A program made the translations under genes and the position numbers. Below the pieces are notes generated by a model that was given only the letters and a program-made list of their open reading frames with translations, was not told the DNA's origin and did no database searches. Positions 1 through 13,400 of a stretch of 64,000 nt of DNA are shown here, one piece after another. This DNA is from Onchidella celtica. Lineage: Eukaryota > Mollusca > Gastropoda > Systellommatophora > Onchidiidae. The DNA lies in the NCBI GenBank assembly GCA_963931925.1, contig OZ007571.1, positions 37,039,623 to 37,103,622 on the forward strand. The letters run 5' to 3'. The first letter of the stretch is position 1. Each line of letters begins with the position of its first letter.

Positions 1-1478
1 TACTCTTCTATTATTCTATGAAAACTGTTTTGCACTTGGATGATTACTGTGATGAAAATCAAAATGTCTTCCTCTTCTTTTATTTCAATACCTAGATAAT
101 GTGATTCAATTAAAAAAAAAATTCACCTTTTCGTCTGTTTAACAACAATAGATGTTGAGATTACAATGATCAAAACAGAAATTTAACCCTAGTCCTGCGG
201 GAGGCCACTATATTGGCCTCCCCGCGCAACACGCGAGGCCATTAATTTGTCCGACACGCTTAACCGCGGGTCTTGCGGGAGGCCAAATTTTTGTACAGCA
301 ACGGTGCGCCTCGCGCTTTGTTTATTCGGTTGCCAAGGCTGTCATTTTTTTTTTCCACACTATTTTCGCGTGTTTATCTATCCTGTCATCCCTACTATAT
401 CTAACAAAATGGCATCGTCCGATTACGTTTATTACGATGCAACTATTCGCAACTATTCGTCATACTCGTGCCATAGTACTGACGGTCTGAAGTTTGAACT
501 GGGGAAAATCTTGGGGAAACTTTTACTTTGATGCTGGTTATCGTCTACATGTGAAATGAGAAGAAAGGGGCCGTGTGCGTATTTGAGACACCGTTCTACG
601 TCTGTAATTATGAATTCCGATGTAATAATAGGGCATGCTGCATAAGGGTGTCTGTCAGTAGGTTTTTCATCAGGGAAAACTGGGAGAAAATGACCGACTT
701 TGTTGTTAGTCGTCTTTATTTGACGTGGTAATTAGAGTGATATTGTGTTCCTTTGGTTAAACCGCTTTTCAGTACATGCATGCGCTCTACGACCTGGAAC
801 TGGAAATCAAATCTCTCGCTAAAACTAACATCATAGTACGTGGATGCTTTACATAGTAGAGGAGGGAGAAGGCAATGTCACGATACATGTGGTTAGTAAA
901 TTAAGGAATGGCTTAAAAAATAATTTGTTCACCTGAATGGCCTGACTTAGGGACAGAAAAAGCGCAGAGGTCTTGGGAAAATGATAAAACGTGTGTTAAA
1001 CGGCATTTAAATGCAGAAAATTCTTGACTTGGGCCTTCCATTTCACAATAAAACCTACTGCATATCATCACAAGTACTTTATCCAAAATATCATAGGGGT
1101 CCCTTACGATTTATCCACCACTATTGTTATTGCGTCCTGAAGTATACGCGATACACGTGTTCACAAGGACCCGATTGACCCGACCGCCGAGGTTATCGGC
1201 AACACGCGAACGATCGGCTGACTGGCTGCCCCTGCACGGGGCGTTACGTGGACGAGTTCACTCAACGCAGGATGAGGGTTAAAATAAAATTCAAATTTAC
1301 TTTTCCAAGTATAATCATCTTTTGAGTGCAAGATATAAGATGCCATATGATGAAAAGTTTGTTCTAAGTCTTTTAGTTGCCTGAAATCTCTCAGATGGAC
1401 ATGTCTGGTCATAAATCAACACTTAAAGGGTTGATAACATAAACATTTTTATATACATCTATGGACTGCTGAATATTT
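1..1478. other. Intergenic/3' flank of UGCG, no gene seen
   Basis: No convincing coding region is visible. The stretch holds a GC-rich patch (about 190-330) with several GGCCTC/GAGGCC motifs, a copy of an interspersed repeat (about 555-720) that recurs near 9.3-10.4 kb, and the 3' flank of the minus-strand UGCG gene. The 94-residue open frame at 247-531 has no recognisable motif and was not called. Confidence 0.5.
555..720 (+). repeat. Interspersed repeat 'A', copy 1 (unoccupied)
   Basis: The same sequence, inverted, occurs at about 9325-9392 plus 10321-10435, where a hAT element splits it. Shared landmarks are an AATTATGAATT run, a GCATAAGGGTGTCTG segment and an AAAGTC segment near a TTTTC-rich run. 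This copy is uninterrupted across the hAT target, so it serves as a paralogous empty site. A shorter, more diverged piece lies at about 11065-11150. The family is not recognised. Confidence 0.6.
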
Positions 1479-4400
1479 TCATGTTTTCTCAGTGGGCTTG
1501 AATGGAGGAGCAGAAGTGACCTCTGTTGTTATGCCTCCCCATCGAATTTTATACCTACGAGATCTCCAAGTGATGACTGGGTCCCAGTGAGCTCTACAAA
1601 TCAAGATGGGATAGGAAATCTCATTGAGCAACCATCCCACGAGGAATTCAAACTTGGAAAGTGGCAATGGGCCATGCTGCAAATGAAATCAGAGAAAAAC
1701 CAAACGTGAGATACTTGCGGGGGGAGGGAGGGAGAATGAATTGAGCAGATGCAAAATATAGATTAGGAGACTATCCAAACCTTAATATGCAAGTGTAGAA
1801 GTAAACAAATTTCTGATATCAGTAAACAGATTTCTGATATCTGTAAACAAACCAAATCTAAAAATAGATAAAAAACCAAGATATGTCTGTTGATTTCTTT
1901 CTAAAATAATTTCCAGGACTATCAGAGAAGCTGATAGGTCTGTCCTCTGTTTGTTATCCTCCCTTAATTCTATTCATTCACTTTGTTAGTGCACTAAATT
2001 TAATAAAATGGATTTTTATTGCAATTTTATGAAAGGAAGACAATATGGTCTCTGTCAAATTATGTTCTAAAAATTTACTGATACTGCAAATGGTTGTTGT
2101 TTTTTCTGGAAATGCAAATATGTATTCCTCACAGTAATTACTGACAAATGCTAAATATTTCTACTGATCATGTAGCTAAAGTAAATAGAAATTACACTAT
2201 TTTTAATCCCTGCATATTCCAAGTGCAGGTCATAAAAATGCTAACAACACAACTTCTATTTCAAGCAGAGTTATTATACTACATCCAACTGCACAGTTCT
2301 TTGTATGCATGTGTGTGTATTTTCTGTTGGTTTCTTTACTTGGTTTATGACATGAAATAACTAAATTACCTGAATGACTGATAGCAGAATGTAGTCTAGG
2401 ATAAACCAGACGAGGACATGGACCATGAAAAAGACAAGAGGAGACCAGGAGAAGAGGAACTCTGTCACCAGTGCCATGATCAACCCTTGCATTAAACACT
2501 GATAAGGAGGCTCAAAAAACATCGTAGTTGGAACTGTTGCATTTCTTAACTTGGTCCACCTGAAACACCAAAAACACACACATGCCATTTCTAACAATCT
2601 GCACATTACTTATTGCTAATTTCTTAAGATCATTAGAATGGCTTTCTCTTCTATCACTTTCCGATCCAGCAGTCATCAGAGTATGAGCCCTTTGACCAGT
2701 TGATCTGGCAAAGAATTTACATGTTTTCAGCAGTTGTATTTGTTTGCATAGAGGGCATTGCTGACATCTCTTGAGGTGGATAGATAGGTACTTTGAGTTG
2801 TTTCTCTTGCACTGATTTTGTTAAGTGATAAATTATGTACAGATGACCTTAACAAAATTTACCTTATGAGTCGATCATGAAATGTTGTTAATGATGTATA
2901 ACCGGAGTTCTGTAATGCCGTCTGGCTGCACAGCCGGATTTTGAAACCTCTGCAAAACAAAGTAAAACATTTAGAAAGACACAACATTATTTCCAGTCTT
3001 CGAATCTAATTCTTGGATATTTATACATCACCTCAGAGTTAAAATAATTGGAGATTCATAACATAATCGTCTAATAGATGATGGCCAACTCATACAAGAA
3101 AAATAACCCCACACCACCGTACCTCTCCATTAAAAGAATAACATCACTGATAACCTTAAAATCAATTCTATGTTTTGTGTGTGGTTGGCTCTGTACGAAC
3201 TGCTAATTACCAGGTAAATCTATAAGGTTATGATATAATTGTTCTTTCCAATCAATCAGTAGTACAGTACTGATTATTTTTTCACTGATCTGATCTCTGT
3301 CATCAATAAAATAAGAACACTCACCCACACTGATGTCTTCTTACTAACATTGCAGTTACTTAACATATGTGAGTGTGCATGAGAAAAGCCACAATATGTC
3401 GCAAACATGACCTTTTGAGTTCTGTACATATAATAAAAGACAAGACATTTCTGATAAATTGAAGTCAGTGACCCCTCTAAAGCAAGATTTTGAGAAAACG
3501 GCATTTAATCCTAAAAGTGGCAATAGCTAATTGACCCATTAATATTGGAGTGATTGCTGTTAGGAGACCGTAGTCTAATACCTAAGCCCTTATAGAGATC
3601 ATACTGAGTAGTATTCACTGCTCATCTACAGTTTACCCTGTAACAGGCCACGGTCCCCTAAACAACAGCCAAGTCGGAAGTTTCCGAATCTTGTTAGGAG
3701 ACCGTAGTCTAATTACAAAGCCTTTATAGAGATCATAATGAGTAGTGTTCACTGCTCGTCTACAGTTTATCCTGTAACATGCCACGGTCCCCTAACCAAC
3801 AGCCAAGTGGAAGTTTGTGTCGGACCCATATTTTCACTTCAAAGCCGTTTTTCTCAAAATCATCTCTTTCGACATATTGTGGGTTTTCTCATGCACACTC
3901 ACATACCATAAGCTTGAACTCACTTCAAAGAATTTCAAATGATAACCTTATAATGCCAAAGTCCCTGATAAATCCATGACACTCACCTGTCTAAAACTGC
4001 TTGAGCTAACATGTAATCTTCGGCCAGGTACTTCCCAAACTGAGCCAGGCCTCCTGCATCATCAATCAAGTCTTTGCGGAAAAGAGTTGACATGCCTGAT
4101 GCACAATTAATGCCAAGAAAGTTGGCTATCAAATACAATTTACCATGATGTGTTCCGAAGTAAATCTGGGGAAAAAAATAATAAAGAAAAATAAATGTGA
4201 TTTCTACAGTTTTGTTACAATACACAGGCCAAAACAAACAAAAAAAAGTTAAAATCCCACAATTATGAAGAAAGAGAATCCTCAGTGTATTTTTTTTTCT
4301 GTATGTGAATAAGGAACAAACAAATAAAATTCACATCACCATGTACTGTTGTCAACATCAAACAAATCAGTAACAAGGCAAACCCTGCTGTCTTCTGCTT

Positions 4401-7400
4401 CACTCATCTGGTTACATCATATGGTGATCCTAATTTCTCTTTCAGGCCATAATATCACCAAAATGACCTAATAAATTCTCTCCATTTCCTCAGGAATCCA
4501 AATAAAGAATGAGTTGGTCAAACACATTAGAACTTAGATTTACTTAGAATGACATATGGACACTCCATAAACATGATTACTGAAATCATACATTACAAGA
4601 GGAACTTCAACATACATGTAAATATATGTGTGTGTGCCTGGAGAAAGGTCCCTTGTCGCAAATTTTGGATTTTGAGATAAGGGCATATTCTTCTAGAAAA
4701 TTCAATGCTGAACACGCTGCTTTTAAAATTTTTTCCAATACCTTAAATAGTTTTGAAGATATGACACATATTATAAGACAGGGGGCAAAAATAAACTTTT
4801 GAGAAAAACAGCTTTAACAGCTCTCTCCCATGACAGACTTTTTTGGATATTGTTGGGGGAGCGTAGTTTTATTACTTTAGGCAAATAGGGGAACTACTGA
4901 GTTGTGTTCACTGCTCAGCTCTAGCTTTCTATGTAAAATACTGCGCTCTCCTAACAAGATCCAAAAAACTTCCGACTTGGCTGTTTTTAGGGGAACGTGG
5001 CATGTTACACGGTAAACTATAGATGAGCAGTGAACACTGCTCAGTATTATCTCTATAACGGCTTTGTAATTAGTCCACGGTCCCCTAGCAACAATCACTC
5101 CGATATTACTTCCTGAAGAGTCACATGTTGTACAAATAATTAATAAAATAATATTTAAACATAAAATATTCCAAAATCCTTTTCATATGCTATTTAGAAA
5201 TGGTTAAACTTAGTGTTTTCTGCTAGAAGTACATTTCCGACTAGGCACGACGTTTTTGATCTTTTCACCCCCTAGCTCAAAAATAGCTGTACCGACAACT
5301 GGGACCTTTCTTCAGGCGCACACACATATATGAATTAAAAGCATTGTTAACCACAGTATAGACCAAACATACCTTCTCCAGGTGAGACACAAACCCTGGC
5401 CTGTCAGTAACAAAGGGCAACTGTTGAACCAGCCCAATATTCTCTGTCATGTGAAGTGCCATGTCCATAAGCGAGTCTTCTTTCACTGAAGATGAAGTTA
5501 CAGAGAAGTTACAAATACATTTCTGTTTGATACAGAGAAGCAAAATACACGTATATTCATCTATTTTTCATATAGAGAACAAACAAAACTTTGAAAACAA
5601 TATGAATGTAGTCAGATTTTCTTTTTGTTTTCTGGACCAGGAGAAAGTTCCCATATTAATGAAGAAATGATAAGACTGGAAATGCCTTTATTCTAAATAA
5701 TTTGAATTATTTCACTCTCTTATTTACACATACAATTCACCTCCAAACTATTTTCGTAACAGAACAATGGTTTTTCATATGAATCAAAGTTAATCGAAGA
5801 AATAATTCAATTTGACACAGTCAGAAATAAATTTCAAATCCAGGCAAAATAATTCAAAGCCTAAAAGCCATTTCTAGAGTGGTTAATCAGATTCTAGAGT
5901 GGTTAATCAGACTTAGTAAGTAAAACTTAAAACAAGTTGTAACATGCAGGGTTTGCCAGCATCTACCAGTAGTGCCTGCTGGGGGCAACCTTTCAGTGAT
6001 GCCCAACTGAGGGGCAAAACATGTTTGCAGCAGGTAAAAATGGATCAAAACACACCAAATTGCTTTGATTAAAAATTCCCTACAGGAGTAGGTCTACCAA
6101 TATATCTAATGCACACAGGACAGAAGTCGCTGCATTTCCTGAGCCTTTTCATATTAAAAAACTTTCGTTCCTGTCCCACTCAGACTTAATATTTGTAATT
6201 GCCATTCATCATTTTGCAGCCTAAGACATGAAAAATGGCAATGATATAGGACTTTTGGTGTAGACATGAAAAAGTGAACATGATGGAATGGAATTAACGA
6301 CATTGAATAGCATGATGATGGAATGAAGTGAGCACATGAGTGAGGTTAACTACTATTTGTGACTTTTTTTTGCCATTGAAAAGGCAGACAGCAATTAAAT
6401 TTCATGACTCTTGCCTTCTGCACTTGGTCAGGCACTGGGGTTAGACCTAGATAGGCCTAGCATCAACAGTTCAAAATGCCTCAAAGCGGTAGCCTATCTA
6501 TGTAGTCAAGCTAGTGAAAGTCAGAAAATGGCGATAACTCCAGGTCAGAAATCAGAATTCCGACCCAATCTCATGCATACTGGCAACCCTGAACATTAAA
6601 TAATTTTAGAGACAAAAGTGCAAATCTACAAACAACTTACTTTTAATACTGCTGTCTGAGATGAGAAACAAGTCATATTTGGCTGCTTCGTAACCTCGAA
6701 TCATGTTGTTTATCTTTGGATTTACTCCCACATTTTTCTTGCCTGCAAAAAAGAAAAGATCGAACATAAACTCCAATGATTAATTCAGTAGATGATTTCA
6801 CTCTAACATTATCTTATATCCCAAAAACAGATGATAAAGAGATTGAGAACTTAACAACATTCCACTGTGAAACATTAAGAAAAATGTTTAAAATGACCTC
6901 ATTATCCAATTTAAATTCTCTTCAGAATGTGATGGTTGATATGGTGATGATACTAACATCCTGAGTCTTTTAGCACTGGCTTGGTTGGCTCTTTCGATGA
7001 TTCATTAGTTGCAAAATAAATCATTATACATGTACTTGCCAAAGTACTAATACCCTTTTTCTTGACTTAATAAATAACAAAACCTCCATAATAAACTCAA
7101 CTGCATATTTATATTTTATTTTGTAAAGTTTGCTTTTACATAAAATAACTTTACATAAAGCCATAAAATAAATAATCTAGAACGCAACACAACAAATGTA
7201 ATATATAAATGACAACAAATCTGAAAGACTCTTGAAGATAGATCAATGAAACTAACATCAATGTTGTAAAAAACAACAGTGAAAATGACGAGGTCAGTAA
7301 TGTAACATTTTGCTCAATGCGTAAACAAGTTAAACTGATTTTCATTACCGTTGCTTGTGCTCCCTATTGAAGAAAGGGAGTTAAAATAACCATTGCTGCT

Positions 7401-10400
7401 TCAGTCATTGTGAAATGACTTCAAATTTTTTTTTGCTGGAATGAACTGATAAGTTTTCAAAATGTCTGCGGATTGTTGAAGATCTGCTTTTGATTTTCAA
7501 TACATTTGATCAAAGCGGACCTAGGATAGCTTTGATAACTGAAACTTTGTTGTCCTGCACATCTGAATGTAAGTTTGATTAGCTTTAGGTTTCTATGGTA
7601 AATCTAAGACTTATCACATTATCCTATGGTTTTTTTTTTAGACTGAAAAAAAAAGAAAAGCCCACCAAACAACAGGATCTTGCCCTCCCAAACGAGATAT
7701 CAGTATGGCTGTACTAAATTCTAAAATCATTAATTACTTACCGATAAATAATTTTGCATCCACTTTTGGGTATTTGAGGATAAGGCTTTGAGCAATCATG
7801 ATGACAGAATCCAGTTCATCTTGAATGCAAAATAAAATTTCATACTGTGGAGGAAATGATCAAAGTATTAGTACAGTCCACTCAAAGCAGTTGCATATAT
7901 ATAATAAATACAGCTTTAGTTCCTGTCTTCTGTGAGCCTTTATTATTAAAAAATGATTGAATCTGTGAGAATTCTGATGATTCTTATATATTTATCAAAT
8001 TTAAATTCATTCTTACCTGGGGATATTTTAAATTGAAATATGTTTCTAAGTTGTCGAATAGATTAGGGTCAACTCCGACTAAGGGCTTGATGATGGAAAT
8101 CCCTGGTAACTCTTCTGGAACTGCTGCTGTTAATTTCTGAGAAAGTTTCCATTTCCTGAAAATGACATGGATGAAAGAATTTGTATTATAATTCAACTGA
8201 CATTAGATTAATAAGAAATGACATTGCACACTGCTAATCTGAAGTTATAATGCCTGAGCTAGAAACCAAAAAGTGTTTAACTATCTTTAGTGTATAGGAT
8301 TTGATGCGTCAAATTTGAAGAGAAAGATGGTGAATTTCATACTACTGAGTATAGTCACTTTTATGATCTTAGTACATACAAAACATGCCTCTTATCTGGA
8401 TGCAGCTATAGTAACTGACCCATGGACTATAGAGATGAACCCGTCCCAAAATAGAGATGAATAATACGCAAGATGACTGGCGGTCCTTATTGCTTGCTGT
8501 GTCTCTGTCAATCAGCTGGAATTTTGACTGAAGGGTTTAGGGCTGGGACAAACCAGAGAGAATTTGAACTGTGTCCAAATGAAACATTTTTCTGAAAATT
8601 TGGCCACATTTTTAAAACCTTTTTTCATTGCAATTTACTTTGGAATCCGCCAGAGGTGAATTTGAAAATACAGCAAAGGACGACTTGGTGTGTTTACAAA
8701 CATACTCTCGAACTTTGAACCATCATTTCTCAATAGCCTCGTTTTGCTACAGTCCCATTTTCTCGCAGCCATCCTCATACAGTACAGGTGAACAATTAAT
8801 TTTTAATGACTCTGGCAAGAGATTTTATTTCCACCTTCTGCGGTATATATATTACTAGACGACGTACCGGGCATTGCCCGGAATAAACAATCATGTAGTC
8901 TCTCCCTCTTTCTCTCTTATATTAAAAGTAGTAATCTGCAGACTTGCTTCAGAACTCATGCGCGCCAGGACACTACGCACCAAACTGAACGCTTGATATG
9001 GTTACTTTTTATGACATGCACGGTACTATAACAGAATGGAGCCAAGATGGAGGATGAAAATTAGAGCTATTGACAGCACGATGAAACAATGCATTTTCTA
9101 TAAATTCAAGAACCAAACGAAGCAAAATAATAAAAATTTTCGTGCACCCTCCGCGGTATTAGAAATGAACATGTAAAATTTGGTTACTGTAGATGGCCTA
9201 ATAAAAAAGCCTTTTGCGTTCAAAGGTGGAGAAAGTGCGTAATATATAATAGATATATATACATGTACTTTAAAGTGGTTCAATCAAAACAACAGTAATA
9301 TCTTTCTAATTATCATATCAAATGAAGACAATGACCAACAACAAAGTCAGTTATTTTCTCCTAGGTTTCCCTAACGAAAAACCTACTGTCAGCAGGGTTG
9401 GCATGATTTAAATCAAATGATTTTTTTGATTTAAATTACTTTGATTTTTTTTATAAATCAGTGATTTAAATCACTTTTTGATTCTTTTACTTTTTAAGGA
9501 TTTTTTTCTTCAAACTGCTTGTTTTTGATGTTTTTATTGTACAAAAGCACCAGACTTAAAGGCACTGATAAGTAGGAGTGCTTCTCTATTATTATTATTA
9601 TTATGCATCATTCAATAATTTCTGATTTTGGCTGATTCATACAACAGTTGGAGACTTGAATGTGTCGCAGGACACAATTCAAATATAACACCTTGAACAA
9701 AAATGTAAGTCTGAATTTGAATTTTGTGTACCTGTGTAAGACATTAAGACAGTCAAGTAAGTGAAAAAGGCCTATATTTTATTTCAAATAAACATCTTTA
9801 TTTTTATAAAACAGTTAGTGAAATCCAGGCATACAGATCAGATCCAGAAAATTCTGAAAATATATAAGAAAGGAAAACTTTCTACTCATTTTCAGTTTCA
9901 GTTGTCTCCAATTCTTTACTATTGAAGGCCCTGAACAGAAACACCAGTTTTGACGCTTTCTCATTCCCTAAGCGATTTCTCAACTTGGATTGGACAAGTC
10001 CATACGAGGAATTGAGCCCACAATTATTTCCCCTATTAAATTCAACATCCACATCAAAAGTATGTGTAAAAAAGGTGAAGAGACAGAAGAGACTTAACTT
10101 TTATCAATTACATGTACATGACTGTAATGATTATTAGGAGTCATTTAGCTATATCCTTTTAGTACCCTTATGCTTATGTTATGAAATTATAGAAAATATT
10201 TTGTCGACAAAATATTGAATGTATTATGTATTTTTTTAAAAATCCAAAAAATCTGATTTAAATAAAAAAAATCGATTTTTTTGATTTTTTCGAAAAAAAT
10301 CTGATTTTTTTCCAACCCTGACTGTCAGACACCCTTATGCAGCATTTCCCCTAGTATTACATCGAAATTCATAATTACACCATAGAATGGCTTCTCAAAT

Positions 10401-13400
10401 AAGCAGATGGCCCCCTTCTTAATCTTATCATATGCAAAATAAGAACAGCCCAAATCTACCTGTGTTTGTACCCTGTTATGAACTGTCAAATTGTGACCAA
10501 TAATTGTATCTTAGAGGTTTAAAACACATCATTTCATAAAGATAAAGAATTTACTATTCGATTTTGGGCAATAAAAATGCGAAGATCGTTTTTTTTCACT
10601 TTAAATCAGTTTATTTTCTTTTCGAGGGTTTTTGTTGTCCGTGTGTGCACACTGTTATTTCGTGGATCTATTTAGATAATTACATGCTGTAAAAGTGCAT
10701 GTGGCTGTTCCAACAGTCGCATCTTCACCAATAATAAAGAAATTAGGCTGAAAATCGGTATTGGCGTGGGCTAAGGCGCATTATGGTCGATATTAATGAG
10801 TTTGCGTCCGACTTTTCGTGTGCACACTGACAAAAACAATGGCCATTGTTAAATCAAGGGCACTAATTCTAATAAACTGAAACAAAAGAAAGAAATGTGT
10901 ACACATGACATATCACACAACTTCGATGTGACGAACAACTTTCCTTCATTGAGTAGTATTCAGTTTTGCACATTTAAATAGCTATATGCAGTTTAAAAAC
11001 TGTACTTTGGCAGGTAGATTTGGGCTGTTCTTATTTTGCAATGAGTCATATATATATCGCACATAGGATGACAACCAGCATCAAAGTCAATTGTTTCCCC
11101 TAGATTTTCCCCAGTTTAAACTTCAGACAGTCAGCACTATTACATGGGTACGAGGAATATTTACGTTTCATCGCAATCGGACGATACCATTTTGTCAGAT
11201 ATAATAGGGGTGACGGGATAGATAAACAAGTGAAATGCGCAAGAAAAAAAAAAAAAAACAATCAGTAAACGAACAGGAGACGGCACTAGCAGCGTTTGGT
11301 GGTCCTGCTACTGCTTTAGTCCCTTTGACTGATTCCACACAGGTGAATGCACAGCTTGCTGACTCCCTGCTAAGAATTCCAACTATGGGCACATGACTTT
11401 GACTGGTATCAAACCAGCCAAAGCATCAAGATGACAGACTGAAGCAGCAGGATCACCAAACACTACTGCTGTACAGTGGTCACCGCCTAACAGCACGGTA
11501 CCCGGGAGACAGTGTTTAGCATGCTGGTAGGTGAACGTGCTGTTAGGCGAATAGGGGAGGGAACCATGCACATGCACTGTGTAATTAACACGCTTACGTC
11601 CCCTGTTTGAGAAATGGAGGAATGTGTCTTGCCACTATTGCCTTATTGAAATATATATTTTTAGAATGTTTTTTTTTCTTTTTTGTGATTTTTAAATTTT
11701 TTTTTTATTTTTATGTGTGCATAGTGGGAACCAGTTGGTTTCAGGCTATGCCCCCCCACCAAAAGGTACTATCCCTCCTTTAGCACTTTACTTCACGTTT
11801 TATTTCAACCCAAAAATTATAATTTATGTTACAACCCTTAATTTGCTTTGGAAAAAAAAGAAGTGATGATTGTCTGTTTTTGTTCGTTCAGGGCATGGTG
11901 TGCAACTTCTTTTTCAATGTCTTCAAATTGTTGAAGCATTGAACTCTTTCCCTTCATCTGCAGGAATGTTCTTATGGCTCTTACGGCCGATGAAAGTTCT
12001 GTAAATGATGGTTCTTGAACTGGTTCATCAGTTTCATCCTCTTCCTCCATCACTTTTTGTTTCTTGACACACTGAATCAGTTCTGTGTCCGTTAGAGAGC
12101 CACAAACTTCAAGATCTTGGTCCTGGTCTATCATGGCATCAAACTCCTACTCTGTCAAACTTTCGGGAACAGGCAATGGTTCGATGTCTGCCGCAGGTGT
12201 TTCACCAAAACCAGCTTTTCCATAACAATTGGCAATGGTTTGCCAAGTCACCTTCCCCCAAGCACTGTGAAGCATGTAGATGGCGTCAAGAAGAGAGACT
12301 GACTTGGAAAGATGAACAACTTTTTTGGTTTCATCTCTGTCAAGTTCCGTGATAATGCGTCTGTTGATCAGAGTTCTGTAATGACCCTTCAAATTTCTGA
12401 TGATGCCCATGTCCATTGGCTGTAGAACAGACGTGGTGTTGGGGGGCAGGAATTTGATCTCAATGTTGCTGTAGGACATGTCTGATGGATGGGCAGAACA
12501 ATTGTCTAGAAGCAGCAAAATGTTGCGCTTTGCAATCTTAAGGCGCCGGTTCCAGTTGTCTAGATGGTCTCCAAAAATAGTTCCTGTCATCCAAGCATTT
12601 GATGAGTTTCTGTAGGTGACAGGCAAGGTGTTTAGGTCTCGGGGAAAATGCCGTGGCTGTTTTGATTTCCCTATCACCATTAGCTTTTCTTTCTCTGTTC
12701 CAGATATGTTTGCACACACCAGCACAGTGACTCGTTCTTTGGCCTTTTTTCCGCCTTGCAAGGTTTCATCTTTAAAGGTGTAACCTCGGTCTGGCAAACC
12801 TCGGAAATAGATCCCAGTTTCATCTGCGTTGAAAATGTCGTTCTCACTGTATTGTTGCAAGATAGCAGGAAGAATGAGGGATCGAAATTCTTCTGATGCC
12901 GCCATGTCTGTCGCTTGCTGCTCGTGCTCTCCATGCTCTTTTTTTAATTTTAGTCCATGGCGAGATTTAAACCTGTTCACCCATCCATCAGAAGGCTCAA
13001 AATCATGCCTTAACTCCTTAGCTAATTCCGTTGCATTGGTCTTCAAAATAGGCAAATTGAGTCTGGCATTTTGATCCAACTTCTGTTTCATCCACAAAAA
13101 CAAAGCTTCATCCACATCTTCTTTTCTAAAAGGGCATTTTCTTTTGAGTGTCAGCGATCCTGATGTTGCTTGTTGTTTTAGATGTTCTTGGTTTTTAGCG
13201 ATTCTGGAGATTGTGCTGCAGTCCAGGTGAAACTTTTTTCCAATGGAAACGAAGTTCACCTTTCCAATCTTCTCTTCTTTCTCAATTTCTGCAAGAACAT
13301 TTAATTTTGTTTTCAGCTCGATAGATTTCCCACGGGATGCCATGATCTTAACAAGTTTTGCTTTGCTTCAATGCTTAGAAAGTGAAAATGTGAAATGAAA

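Noticed and set aside
183..330. TTAACCCTAG start with GGCCTC repeats, like a piggyBac end
   Set aside because: No matching inverted end with TTAA was found at a sensible distance. The similar GGCCTC-rich stretch near 16.2 kb lies beyond the whole UGCG gene.
8865..8882. CCGGGCATTGCCCGG palindrome
   Set aside because: It is isolated, with no flanking element ends or gene nearby; no function can be supported.
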